From: Mucilaginibacter sp. SMC90
GTDB lineage: Bacteria > Bacteroidota > Bacteroidia > Sphingobacteriales > Sphingobacteriaceae
Assembly (NCBI RefSeq): GCF_022811725.1
Contig: NZ_CP094527.1
Span: forward strand, 6,262,001 to 6,326,000
Length of the DNA: 64,000 bases
Direction of reading: 5' to 3'
Part shown: positions 43,401 to 50,657 of the stretch, in pieces
How the letters are laid out: each line of letters opens with the position of its first letter
Position numbering within the stretch: position 1 is the first letter of the stretch
Notes under the pieces: generated by a model
Told to the model about the DNA's origin: nothing
What the model saw: the letters and a program-made list of their open reading frames with translations, nothing else
The model's database searches: none
Translations under genes and position numbers: made by a program

Positions 43401-43775
43401 TATCTGCAGGGTAGCGGGCTTCAGTTGAACAAGCAATTCAGAATCCACCTGCCTGTAAATAACCTTCGCATTATTGTAGCCTACGTAAGAGACTATCAGG
43501 AACCCACCCCTTCTTGGAGCTGAAATGGAAAATTTGCCTGTGCCGTCAGTTAAAACACGGGTTTCATTATATGGGTTTGTGATAGTCGCACCAGCAAGTG
43601 GCATATGAGAAAGTGAATCAACGACAATTCCATGAACAATTGCATTACCTTGCTGAGAAATTACACGATCAGACAGCAGAACACTGTACAGCAAAACGAT
43701 GCTAAACAGAGCGGGGAGTATAAGGCGCTTAAATTTTAGACAAAGTAAGCCCATTAAGCAAAAAATAGCTTTCAT
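40494..43775 (-). CDS. SusC/RagA TonB-dependent outer-membrane transporter
   Basis: A 1,093-residue barrel. N-terminal hydrophobic signal (LILPALFSIVLLYSVLLS), a carboxypeptidase-regulatory-like beta domain (AIVHGIVVDSLSHMPLAGAT), plug domain (STGYQLLSKERATGSFANVD; VLKDAAAASIWGVRSGNGVI) and a long beta-barrel ending KTFALGFKIGL. The VLKDAAAASIWGVRSGNGVI signature is diagnostic of SusC. It imports peptides or glycans, energised by TonB. It starts the operon; its promoter must lie in 43776-44200. Confidence 0.95.
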   Translation of the reverse strand: MKAIFCLMGLLCLKFKRLILPALFSIVLLYSVLLSDRVISQQGNAIVHGIVVDSLSHMPLAGATITNPYNETRVLTDGTGKFSISAPRRGGFLIVSYVGYNNAKVIYRQVDSELLVQLKPATLQITEVLVSTGYQLLSKERATGSFANVDSALLSRRVGSNIVNRLEGIVPGLLFNRNTISSATGNLDLSIRGHSTLFANDQPLIIVDNFPYDGDIKNINPNDVSSITVLKDAAAASIWGVRSGNGVIVITTRKGKLNTPVLVDFNANITMGDKPNAFYDRSFLDSKDFIGVEKQLFNLGYYDSQLSDPGHPVVSPVVQLLADQRDGKVDQAMVDKQIEIFNNTDVRNDIERYLYHKSIDQQYSLSLRGGNDRSTYYFSAGYDNQIGNLTGNKNSRLTLNGQNVYKLLPGLELFIGLNYIEARNTNNAIGNLTSGGQYGQIYPYARLADESGNSVPIVKDYNYGWITDASAQQGYLNWRYKPLDEIRNADNTSVLRETRINTSLKYTFRKNFNAEVRYQYETAGTSGKNYFDKDTYYTRNLINEFTTLDGATITNVVPVSGILQQSQNNLATHHFRAQLNYHVSHDDRHEVTALAGAEVSEVVTTSNANTVYGYEKELGTYQYVDFNTYYATYPSGFYSQVPGTLGFSRYTDRYISYFGNAAYTFNRLYTISASGRIDRSNLFGVNANQKSVPLYSIGAAWDAAKEKFCKIDLLPVLKLRTTYGYNGNIDKNVVAVTTIKRNTSDYYTPGLSNSSIANPANADLRWEKIRMINIGLDFGFKGQVITGSFDYFVKKGIDLFGDSPLAPSTGFTLFRGNTANTQGHGFDLVLNSNNLSKGDFRWRSTLLISRATDELTKYDLKQTAIGSLADGSVVLPITGKPLFGIYSYKWAGLSHETGDPQGYLNGRISTDYTSIIAGTKLNDLFYNGPSRPTTFGSFKNTVSFKELSLSVNILYKFGYYFRRPSISYGGLYSVWFGHEDFTKRWIKPGDELATNVPSMQLPPVNDDRETFYSYASALVDKADHIRLQDISLNYSLTRHAWKSMPFREVQFYGYVNNIAILWRANKENLDPDMYSGSTYPIPKTFALGFKIGL

Positions 43776-43827
43776 TTTTATAGTGTTAGGAGTTAGGAAA
43801 AAAAGTTAAAACATGGATATCCCCAAC

Positions 43828-44151
43828 CTAAACCGGGTTCTTAGGCTTCCGTGCAAAAAGAATGTCAAATTGGGTAAAATAAACAAGGGTAACAATGGCG
43901 ATTAAAAGCCTGATAACTTGGGGAAATCCGATGATCCTATAGAGCATCGAAAGGGAAATGAATACCGGCAAACCGGTATTCATCCAAATAATTCCTGGTT
44001 GCTCTTTAGCCGTGAGAGCCAAAACCCGAGAAGAAAAGTTATTAGGAAAATGATAATTTATTACTTTAAATGCGATACTGAAAAACGTGTCAGCGAAACA
44101 TTTAAAGTGGAGCGATAGGAATTTTGATAGTTTGCAAATCTGAAGCAACAT
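43828..44151 (-). CDS. Doubtful small membrane ORF
   Basis: A 107-codon frame with a hydrophobic C-terminal half (GLPVFISLSMLYRIIGFPQV, IRLLIAIVTLVYFTQFDIL). The N-terminal part looks unlike a protein start, so a shorter protein from the internal Met near 43983 (MNTGLPVFIS) is also possible. It lies just upstream of susC on the same strand. Confidence 0.35.
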   Translation of the reverse strand: MLLQICKLSKFLSLHFKCFADTFFSIAFKVINYHFPNNFSSRVLALTAKEQPGIIWMNTGLPVFISLSMLYRIIGFPQVIRLLIAIVTLVYFTQFDILFARKPKNPV

Positions 44152-44190
44152 AACCCGAATATTTAAAGGATCGAGTCATTTGTTGAAAAG

Positions 44191-44278
44191 CACTATAGCC
44201 GGGCCCTACAACCGTACTGCTAGGCTTCTGACGGCCCTTCGAAACGGAATTACAATAGGGCCCATAATGGCTATAGTG
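44191..44278. repeat. Large imperfect inverted repeat upstream of the SusC operon
   Basis: Left arm CACTATAGCCGGGCCCTA (44191-44208). Right arm TAGGGCCC, a 5-nt insertion, GGCTATAGTG (44256-44278). All 18 bases pair, with a 47-nt centre containing CCGT/ACGG and a TTCGAA palindrome. Candidate operator, structured 5' leader, or DNA-inversion relic of the SusC operon. Confidence 0.6.
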
Positions 44279-44554
44279 TGTACAAAAATACACAAATATC
44301 ATTATGGGCATTAAACCTATTGTCTCCTTCGATTGCATTTGTCAGAATTTAGCAGTAGAGACTCTTGAATAACACCAATATAGAGATAAAAAGAATAAGT
44401 AATTTTTAGCTATGGCCTATATGTAAACACACACAAACTACCTTCATTCGATTAATTACTCTATTTCAAATATATCAATAATAAATTTCCATGCAAAATA
44501 AAATTCCTATTTTATTAGGATGAAATTTATTTCTGCAATTGTGATTTTAACACA

Positions 44555-45175
44555 ATGGCAAATGTTAATGAGCATAAGCGCGAGGAAAATCCCAATAACA
44601 ACGAAAAACTTTTTTATTCCCTATTAGGAAACTACCTTAAAACACTTCGGATAAAAGCTGGCTTTCCAACACCAGAGGCCTTCGCGAATATCACGGGCAT
44701 GACTCGTTCTCAATATAGCGCTTATGAAAACGGGAAAAATCTCACATTAATAACGTTCCGAAACATCCTGCTCGAATTTAATATTAAAGTTGAGGAATGG
44801 TTGAATTTAGATATTGTAAATCCCCCTCTTGATCAAAGCAAGCTTATTAGGAGCAGCCGACAAGCAAGAGTAGATCAAGTTATAGAACAAGTAAAAATAA
44901 TTGCAGGAACTAATTACGATGTTAATATAGGCTCAAAAGTAATCCAACGTTATATTGATATTCTGATTTACTGCCACACGGCCAAAAGTCGGCATGAAAT
45001 CCTTACTAAGTTATTGGAAATGGATGATTCTGTTAATACGTTAAAACGAGTGGCAGGAAAATTAATTGATTATGGCTGGTTGCAACTTACTGACCCAACT
45101 AACCGGAATAATCCTAATCAAAAATACATCACTTCTGAAGTTGGAAAATCGGTGCTTAGTTTAAAAAAAACATAA
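44555..45175 (+). CDS. XRE-type helix-turn-helix regulator with C-terminal winged helix
   Basis: A 206-residue protein. Residues ~22-75 form an XRE/Cro-type domain (LGNYLKTLRIKAGFPTPEAF; ANITGMTRSQYSAYENGKN), and the C-terminal part (SRHEILTKLLEMDDSVNTLK, GWLQLTDPTNRNNPNQKYIT) looks like a winged-helix domain. Two DNA-binding folds in one protein suggest a dedicated regulator. It is tail-to-tail with the TetR gene (6 bp apart) and next to the SusC promoter region. Confidence 0.8.
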   Translation: MANVNEHKREENPNNNEKLFYSLLGNYLKTLRIKAGFPTPEAFANITGMTRSQYSAYENGKNLTLITFRNILLEFNIKVEEWLNLDIVNPPLDQSKLIRSSRQARVDQVIEQVKIIAGTNYDVNIGSKVIQRYIDILIYCHTAKSRHEILTKLLEMDDSVNTLKRVAGKLIDYGWLQLTDPTNRNNPNQKYITSEVGKSVLSLKKT

Positions 45176-45181
45176 ATTAAA

Positions 45182-45829
45182 TCAGTTCTGCTTTTTCAAA
45201 TTCCGCTCAAAGATTGCTTTATTATAAGTGTACCCAATGATGTCAACTATGGCTTTTTTAATTCTATTTAGTCCTTCAGGTTGATTGATGTCGATCTCAC
45301 AAAATAGACTATCGGTCGACTTCGCGTGTAAAACCATATGATAAATACCCGCAACTAACAAACCTGTTATTGCCCTAATATCTACCGAAGTGTCTTTGAA
45401 CTCAGGGTCGGCTAATTTGAAAAAAAGCGTCCCGAGCCTTTCTCTTTCCTCGCAAACTTCGAACATTACTTTACTACGTTCGCTTATTTGCCATAATATA
45501 ATTTTTTGTAATTCGTCATCTTTGTAGAATTGATCTAACTGATTTGTCAGCAAGTCAATTAAAATCGAAAATGACTTATTTTGCTTTGACTTTTGCAGGG
45601 TATCAAAACCGATCGCTGCTCCGGCATAATAATCCTTTTGACGGATATAAATCTCAATTAAATCCTCTACTGACTCAAAATAAATATAGATAAGTCGCTT
45701 GCTCAATCCCGCGGCTTTGCCAATATTCGTCCCGGTAAGACCTTTATACCCTTTCTCTCTAATTACGATACCGACAGCATCTATGAGTTTACACATAGAT
45801 TGTTCTTTACCCAAATATCGTTTCGCCAT
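45182..45829 (-). CDS. TetR-family transcriptional regulator
   Basis: A 215-residue protein with the TetR N-terminal domain (VIREKGYKGLTGTNIGKAAG then LSKRLIYIYFESVEDLIEIY), followed by a helical ligand-binding domain. It has no adjacent efflux gene. Gaps upstream (45830-46195) show no other gene; the ORF at 45996-46190 is not convincing. Confidence 0.85.
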   Translation of the reverse strand: MAKRYLGKEQSMCKLIDAVGIVIREKGYKGLTGTNIGKAAGLSKRLIYIYFESVEDLIEIYIRQKDYYAGAAIGFDTLQKSKQNKSFSILIDLLTNQLDQFYKDDELQKIILWQISERSKVMFEVCEERERLGTLFFKLADPEFKDTSVDIRAITGLLVAGIYHMVLHAKSTDSLFCEIDINQPEGLNRIKKAIVDIIGYTYNKAIFERNLKKQN

Positions 45830-46195
45830 GATAGTTTCGAATTTGTTTGGGAATATGCAATTTTTGAAGCTAAAAACAAATGAAAAAGTGTTTGGTAATT
45901 TTCAGAGTCGGTCACAGGAAAAAAGAATACAATTTCACCGTTCTTCAACCGTGATATTTTGAACTATCATTTACTGTATAACAGAAGTAGCAACCATGGA
46001 TAGTTTATCTAAATTCTTTTTTATCCAATTATGCAGAGCAAAGTTTAATTGTTGCAATCAGCTTGCGCATCAAATCGATCTTTTTCATAAAGGCGATCTA
46101 TTTGGTATGGCAACTAATTGTAAATTAATGCAAGCAGACTTCGAAACGGTTAAACGCACCGGAATATCGAACCGTAAAGTAGCAAAATAGAGTTG

Positions 46196-46348
46196 ATCCT
46201 TAAAGGCATTTTATATACTGAACGCAGTGAAGTATTATTGGGTCCGGGTATCCCGGCAAGCCGTTTTGGTCTGGCCAAAACATGGCTTGCTCAAAGCAAA
46301 GTTGACAACAGGTTCTTAAAGATTACCGAGAAAATCGCATTCACATAG
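46196..46348 (+). pseudogene. C-terminal gene fragment
   Basis: An open frame of 50 codons ending in TAG, beginning after a stop with no ATG: ILKGILYTERSEVLLGPGIP and later SRFGLAKTWLAQSKVDNRFL, ending KITEKIAFT. It reads as real coding sequence, cut off at its 5' side, directly before the defence-like island. Family not recognised. Confidence 0.4.
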
Positions 46349-46350
46349 GA

Positions 46351-47457
46351 TCAATTTACATAGATACCCATTTCACCTGTAGAAACTATATCAAATCGAT
46401 ATGTTTTAGTTAACTCTGCCAAGTCTTTTAAAAACTTTCTTTTCATGTCAAATATGGGAGGTAGGTTTACAATTAGATTATAATAAATTCCTTTTATTGG
46501 AAAGATTTCGATTTCGTAACCTATTATACGTAATTCGCCTTCCAATCGCGTTATTTGGCCTTCCGCAAGCTCTTTAATGACAATGCTTTCTTGATTTATT
46601 CCGTCATCACTTAAGCTCGGCAAGTCTTTTACCTCCGCTATAACTTCGGGTTGTATCTCGATGTCAACAATATTTTTTATGTGCTCTAGAAAACTAAACG
46701 GCTGATAGGCGTAAAATAATTGCTTGCTTTCGTGCAAAAACTCTTTTTGCAATTCAGGAAGAGGTGAGATTATTTGTTTAGACTTGTTAATAAACCACCA
46801 GTCTTCTTTGCGGTCGTCGGTTACAAATAGACATGGTTTTTCATCTTTTTTTGCTTTCTCGATTAAATCTTTCCAGATTATTAAATCGCCATATTTTCGA
46901 ATCTCTTCTGGTTTTGATTTTTCATCCGCGAAACCAGGAGGGATTTTATTTTTATACCTTTCTTTACCTTCCTTTATAATTTTTTCTAAAACATCTTTAC
47001 TGGGCTCATTACCTACAGCATCTTTGAAAATTATATTTAGTTCAACTAAGATTTCATCATCAGTTAAATATGTCTCATATTTACTGGCTGATTGTTCCAG
47101 TTCTGTAATTATCTTATCAAATAGTTCAAGATTACCGATTGATAAAAATGGGTTTCTATTTTTATCCTCGAACTTGTTTTTGATGTTCTGTAACTCTTTA
47201 ACAGAATCCTTATATATGCCTTTTTGAGAAATGATTTCGTCAACTCTATTGTTATGAAATTCCTTACCGACTTGATAGGGCATATACAAACGGCCGTTTA
47301 GTTGCTTTAATACCTCCAAGAATTTAGTGACCGTTGAGTTTGAATATCTATAGAAGTTTATTAAAACATTTGTGTCCAATACAATAAACGCGTTGTCAAA
47401 AAAATGACCGTTATCATTTTTAGACAGAGGATAATATTCTTTATAAGTTTTTTTCAT
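46351..47457 (-). CDS. PIN_8-type nuclease
   Basis: A 368-residue protein. The PIN core is FIVLDTNVLINFYRYS (first Asp, ~residue 28), a Glu in VGKEFHNNR (~65), YGDLIIWKDLIEKAKK (~190-205) and LFVTDDRKEDWWFINK (~211-226), whose TDDRKEDWW is typical of the PIN_8 family. The acidic residues expected for metal-dependent RNA cleavage are present. The C-terminal ~120 residues form an extra domain. Its ATG overlaps the end of the DUF262 gene by 17 nt, so the two act as one unit, likely a defence or stress-response pair. Confidence 0.85.
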   Translation of the reverse strand: MKKTYKEYYPLSKNDNGHFFDNAFIVLDTNVLINFYRYSNSTVTKFLEVLKQLNGRLYMPYQVGKEFHNNRVDEIISQKGIYKDSVKELQNIKNKFEDKNRNPFLSIGNLELFDKIITELEQSASKYETYLTDDEILVELNIIFKDAVGNEPSKDVLEKIIKEGKERYKNKIPPGFADEKSKPEEIRKYGDLIIWKDLIEKAKKDEKPCLFVTDDRKEDWWFINKSKQIISPLPELQKEFLHESKQLFYAYQPFSFLEHIKNIVDIEIQPEVIAEVKDLPSLSDDGINQESIVIKELAEGQITRLEGELRIIGYEIEIFPIKGIYYNLIVNLPPIFDMKRKFLKDLAELTKTYRFDIVSTGEMGIYVN

Positions 47458-49753
47458 TATACTTTCTCCAAAAATTCAAAATGCCTTGTTTGAAAGTATC
47501 TCGCGATTCGATTTTATTAGTTGATGCTATGATACTTGAAATTTCTTGTTTAACGATGTCTTTATTTACAAACAATAATTCTGGCTCAACATTCGCGATA
47601 AGCAACCAAAGAATATAGAAATTTTTAGATGTTCGTTTAGTATCTGAATTAAGCAGTTTGTCTAATTCATCGCTCAATAAATTGGACTCGTTGCGGTTCA
47701 CATTTATTAAGGCCAATATCACATCTAAAAATTTATGCTTGAATTCCCGTATCTCTTTTAATACCTTATCTCTGAATTCATTTTTTTCAAGGATACTTGT
47801 AATTTCATTTTTCGCTTTTATACGGACGTTTATTTTTTCGGCTGAAAGGTATGTATCTAGAAAAGAATTTATTTTGTCAAAGTCCCTTTGAACCCCTTGA
47901 ACTTTAAAAAATAAATAAATCAAACTTGTTACCAAATCCTCATTGTCCATTCTGGTATTGTTTTTTCGCAAATAAAACCAGTCTTTATTGTCTTCATATA
48001 TCGACTTAATACCGTCAATTATGTTTTTATTCATAAATGAATTCCACATTTCAAAAGTATTTTCCTTTATCGGGAAAGGCTTAGAATTTAATCTTAAATA
48101 GAGATCAACCTGCTCAAAATCTGGATTGTTTTTTTCATTTATTTCAATCACCCATAAGTCAAAGTCAAGGATTTTATTTTGTATATCACTTGCCAGATTT
48201 TTATAGGTCTTTTTATCTAAATCAGATAATATGCCATTTTTTAGTGCAAGTGGGAAGTTGTTTTTATTCGATTCGGTCAACTTGCCATGTTCATTAACAT
48301 ACTTTTTACCAATGAATCCGATAATAGATAGCAATCTTTGCTGTCCGTCAATGACTTCCGAAACTCCATCCTTTCTTTTATAAATAAAGATCGGCGGCAG
48401 TTTAATTCCCAATATTATACTCTCAATTATTGCAGACGACTTAATTTTATTGATGACCTCGTCCCTTTGATAGGGTGGTCTGATTAAAAATCTCGCATTT
48501 TCCATTTGCAAGCATATATCATCTATTGTAATAGAGGATGCATCGGGTTTATTTAGTCGAAGACTTTCAAATTTTTCAAGTGTGGATTTATCGGTCTTGT
48601 CCTTTTTGTCTATTGATGAGTTTTTTGATTTAAACGCATCATTGTTTTTTAGATTCTTTGTGAAATCAATGTTGAACTTGTCAGTAAAGAAATCAGCGAT
48701 TGTAATATAACGTTTCATAATCTGAGGCGAAAATGAGTTTCTATCTATCGCAAAGTGTTGCATATTGCTTTCTAAATAAGAGACTAGTGCCTGACCATTT
48801 TGCTCCAAAATACTATTTGATATAGCTTCAAGTGAAACACCCTCTTCCTCAACAATTGTGATAGCCCAATACAGGCACTCGAAAACCAACCTATTTACCG
48901 AGGTCTTTTTGAGCAACCTGGAGATTGTAAAAAGAAGATTGATTTTTTGGATAAAATTAAAATATACTTGTTCGCAATCTAGGTTTTCCTGATCAAAATA
49001 AAATTCATAAAATTTATTTAAGACGATATCTTTTTTAGTAGAATAATAGCTTATAGGAATTTTGTCAATGACTAATATCTTTCTAATCTCCTTCAGCAAA
49101 ATTTCTAAATTTATAGTATCATAGTGAAACAATGTTTTAATCACATCATATACCTTTTTATCTTTCTGAAACTTTGATTTAAAGTAAGACGTGAGGTTAT
49201 TGTCCAAATATTTTGCCTTGTCAATTTCGGTAGACTTTAATGGAGTTATACCTGAATTATATCTTTTAAAAATTTCACGTTTGACAATTTCTTCAATTTC
49301 CTTATTGTGATTATCTGTTATAAAGCCAAATTCAATTAGCCGCAATTTCGTTTCCCAAAAGACGTTTCTGATTTCAATGTCCAAATCTTCAAATTTTTTA
49401 TTATTTAAATCGTTGAAAATCAGTAGTCCCTTTTGCGTCAATTTCTGCTTACTGTTCTCTCTTACGAAGTTGAATATCGTTTCGTAACGCTGTCGTCCAT
49501 CAATGACTTCAATATTTTCTCCAGATTTAAAAAAAATCAATGGTGGAATTTCTGTCCCAAGTATTATACTTTCTATGAAATAGGTAGCTTTTTCATTATC
49601 CCAAACATAGTTCCTCTGATAAGGTGGTTTATAGTTGGTTTTTTGAAGTCTTCTAGGATTATTAAACATGGTTTGAATGGCCATAACTTTTGGCTCAATC
49701 TTAATATGTTTTTGGAATATTTCTTGAATCGTAATATCGTCTTTAGAGTCCAT
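47441..49753 (-). CDS. Protein with two DUF262 (GmrS-like) domains
   Basis: A 770-residue protein with two copies of the DUF262 signature: PPYQRNYVWDN with VIDGRQRYETIFNF in the first (~residues 40-115) and PPYQRDEVINK with VIDGQQRLLSIIGF in the second (~420-500). DUF262 (as in GmrS of the GmrSD type IV restriction enzyme) has nucleotide- or DNA-binding roles; the DGQQR motif is its core. No DUF1524 nuclease domain is present, so the overlapping PIN_8 protein may supply cleavage. Repeats of a palindrome lie 20 nt upstream (49773-49794). Confidence 0.88.
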   Translation of the reverse strand: MDSKDDITIQEIFQKHIKIEPKVMAIQTMFNNPRRLQKTNYKPPYQRNYVWDNEKATYFIESIILGTEIPPLIFFKSGENIEVIDGRQRYETIFNFVRENSKQKLTQKGLLIFNDLNNKKFEDLDIEIRNVFWETKLRLIEFGFITDNHNKEIEEIVKREIFKRYNSGITPLKSTEIDKAKYLDNNLTSYFKSKFQKDKKVYDVIKTLFHYDTINLEILLKEIRKILVIDKIPISYYSTKKDIVLNKFYEFYFDQENLDCEQVYFNFIQKINLLFTISRLLKKTSVNRLVFECLYWAITIVEEEGVSLEAISNSILEQNGQALVSYLESNMQHFAIDRNSFSPQIMKRYITIADFFTDKFNIDFTKNLKNNDAFKSKNSSIDKKDKTDKSTLEKFESLRLNKPDASSITIDDICLQMENARFLIRPPYQRDEVINKIKSSAIIESIILGIKLPPIFIYKRKDGVSEVIDGQQRLLSIIGFIGKKYVNEHGKLTESNKNNFPLALKNGILSDLDKKTYKNLASDIQNKILDFDLWVIEINEKNNPDFEQVDLYLRLNSKPFPIKENTFEMWNSFMNKNIIDGIKSIYEDNKDWFYLRKNNTRMDNEDLVTSLIYLFFKVQGVQRDFDKINSFLDTYLSAEKINVRIKAKNEITSILEKNEFRDKVLKEIREFKHKFLDVILALINVNRNESNLLSDELDKLLNSDTKRTSKNFYILWLLIANVEPELLFVNKDIVKQEISSIIASTNKIESRDTFKQGILNFWRKYNEKNL

Positions 49754-49772
49754 CGTGTAAGGTTATGAGTAA

Positions 49773-49794
49773 ATGTATGATAATTATCACACAT
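49773..49794 (-). promoter_or_regulatory. 22-bp palindrome upstream of DUF262 gene
   Basis: ATGT-A-TGATAATTATCA-C-ACAT: a perfect 12-bp palindrome core with matching 4-bp outer arms and one mismatched pair. It starts 20 nt before the start codon, so it likely overlaps the promoter or is an operator. Confidence 0.55.
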
Positions 49795-49954
49795 CTTTAA
49801 ATGTTATGATGTCACTATATTTAATTATTTATTCTTAGGCTACCAATCTATAAATGAAAAGTTCTTTAGATCTTAGATTCTACGCAAAGGAGATTATTTT
49901 TCCTCATTTTTAGATTTTTGTCTACCTTACATTCCTAAACCAAATTCCAGCCAA

Positions 49955-50656
49955 ATGGCCTTTAATTTATTGATTGATTATGATAATCTTAATGCGAGTG
50001 ACCAAACTAAGGGGCTTATTTACATTGCAGAAAATATCCTAAGTCAACTTTCACCAAGTGAGGTGAGCGATAAAAATGTTTTAGTTAGACTTTATGGCGG
50101 TTGGTATGAAAACAACAAGATAACGCGCAAAGCTGAGAATCTTAAAGCTGATATATTGAGAGATTTCCCCAGACCTGCGTTGTTATCAGATTCAAAAACT
50201 TCAGTAATAGTAAATACAGAGCTTGCGACAAGTTTAACTATTCAGCCGACATTGTTTTTGGCAAATACCTATAGAAGGAATGGAATACCTTCGGGCTTAA
50301 AGGCCTATCACCCAATTAGAAATGGCTGCAAACGAACATCTTGTCCCGTTTTACATGTTTACAATTTTGTGCAAGCAGGCATTTGTGGAGAATGTAACAC
50401 CGCCACTGTTGAAGATATATTCTATAGAAGTGAACAAAAACTCGTTGACACTATGTTAACCTCTGATATGATTTTAATTGCCCAGCAAGAAAAAAAATAC
50501 GGCATCGTTTCGTCAGACGACGATTTTTGGCCGGGCATTTTAACGTCTATCACTATCGGAAGTACCGTTTATCATTTTCAAACTCAAAGGGGCAGGACTA
50601 CTCCACCGCATTACAGCAGGACAGTTAATCACAACTATTATATGAAAAGCCTTTAG
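49955..50656 (+). CDS. NYN/PIN-like nuclease with Cys pairs
   Basis: A 233-residue protein. LLIDYDNLNA (residues 5-14) is the first acidic NYN motif, KLVDTMLTSDMILIAQQEK (~170-188) the second and VSSDDDFWPGI (~190-200) the third; these form the metal site of NYN-type RNases. In the middle, GCKRTSCPVLHVYNFVQAGI (CX4C) and CGEC form Cys pairs that may bind zinc. It is followed after 1 nt by the NTPase gene, which suggests a two-component effector-sensor system. Confidence 0.82.
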   Translation: MAFNLLIDYDNLNASDQTKGLIYIAENILSQLSPSEVSDKNVLVRLYGGWYENNKITRKAENLKADILRDFPRPALLSDSKTSVIVNTELATSLTIQPTLFLANTYRRNGIPSGLKAYHPIRNGCKRTSCPVLHVYNFVQAGICGECNTATVEDIFYRSEQKLVDTMLTSDMILIAQQEKKYGIVSSDDDFWPGILTSITIGSTVYHFQTQRGRTTPPHYSRTVNHNYYMKSL

Positions 50657-50657
50657 T

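Larger units (their letters stand above)
43776..44554. other. Long intergenic region upstream of the SusC operon and XRE gene
   Basis: A 779-bp divergent interval. It contains a possible small membrane ORF (43828-44151), a strong inverted repeat (44191-44278), and AT-rich sequence before the XRE gene. No other convincing gene was seen. Confidence 0.5.

Noticed and set aside
44102..44338. 78-codon minus-strand frame over the SusC upstream inverted repeat
   Set aside because: It is formed by the inverted repeat arms and lacks protein-like features.
45996..46190. 64-codon plus-strand frame
   Set aside because: Its product has no recognisable motif, and the composition is unlike the neighbouring coding sequence.
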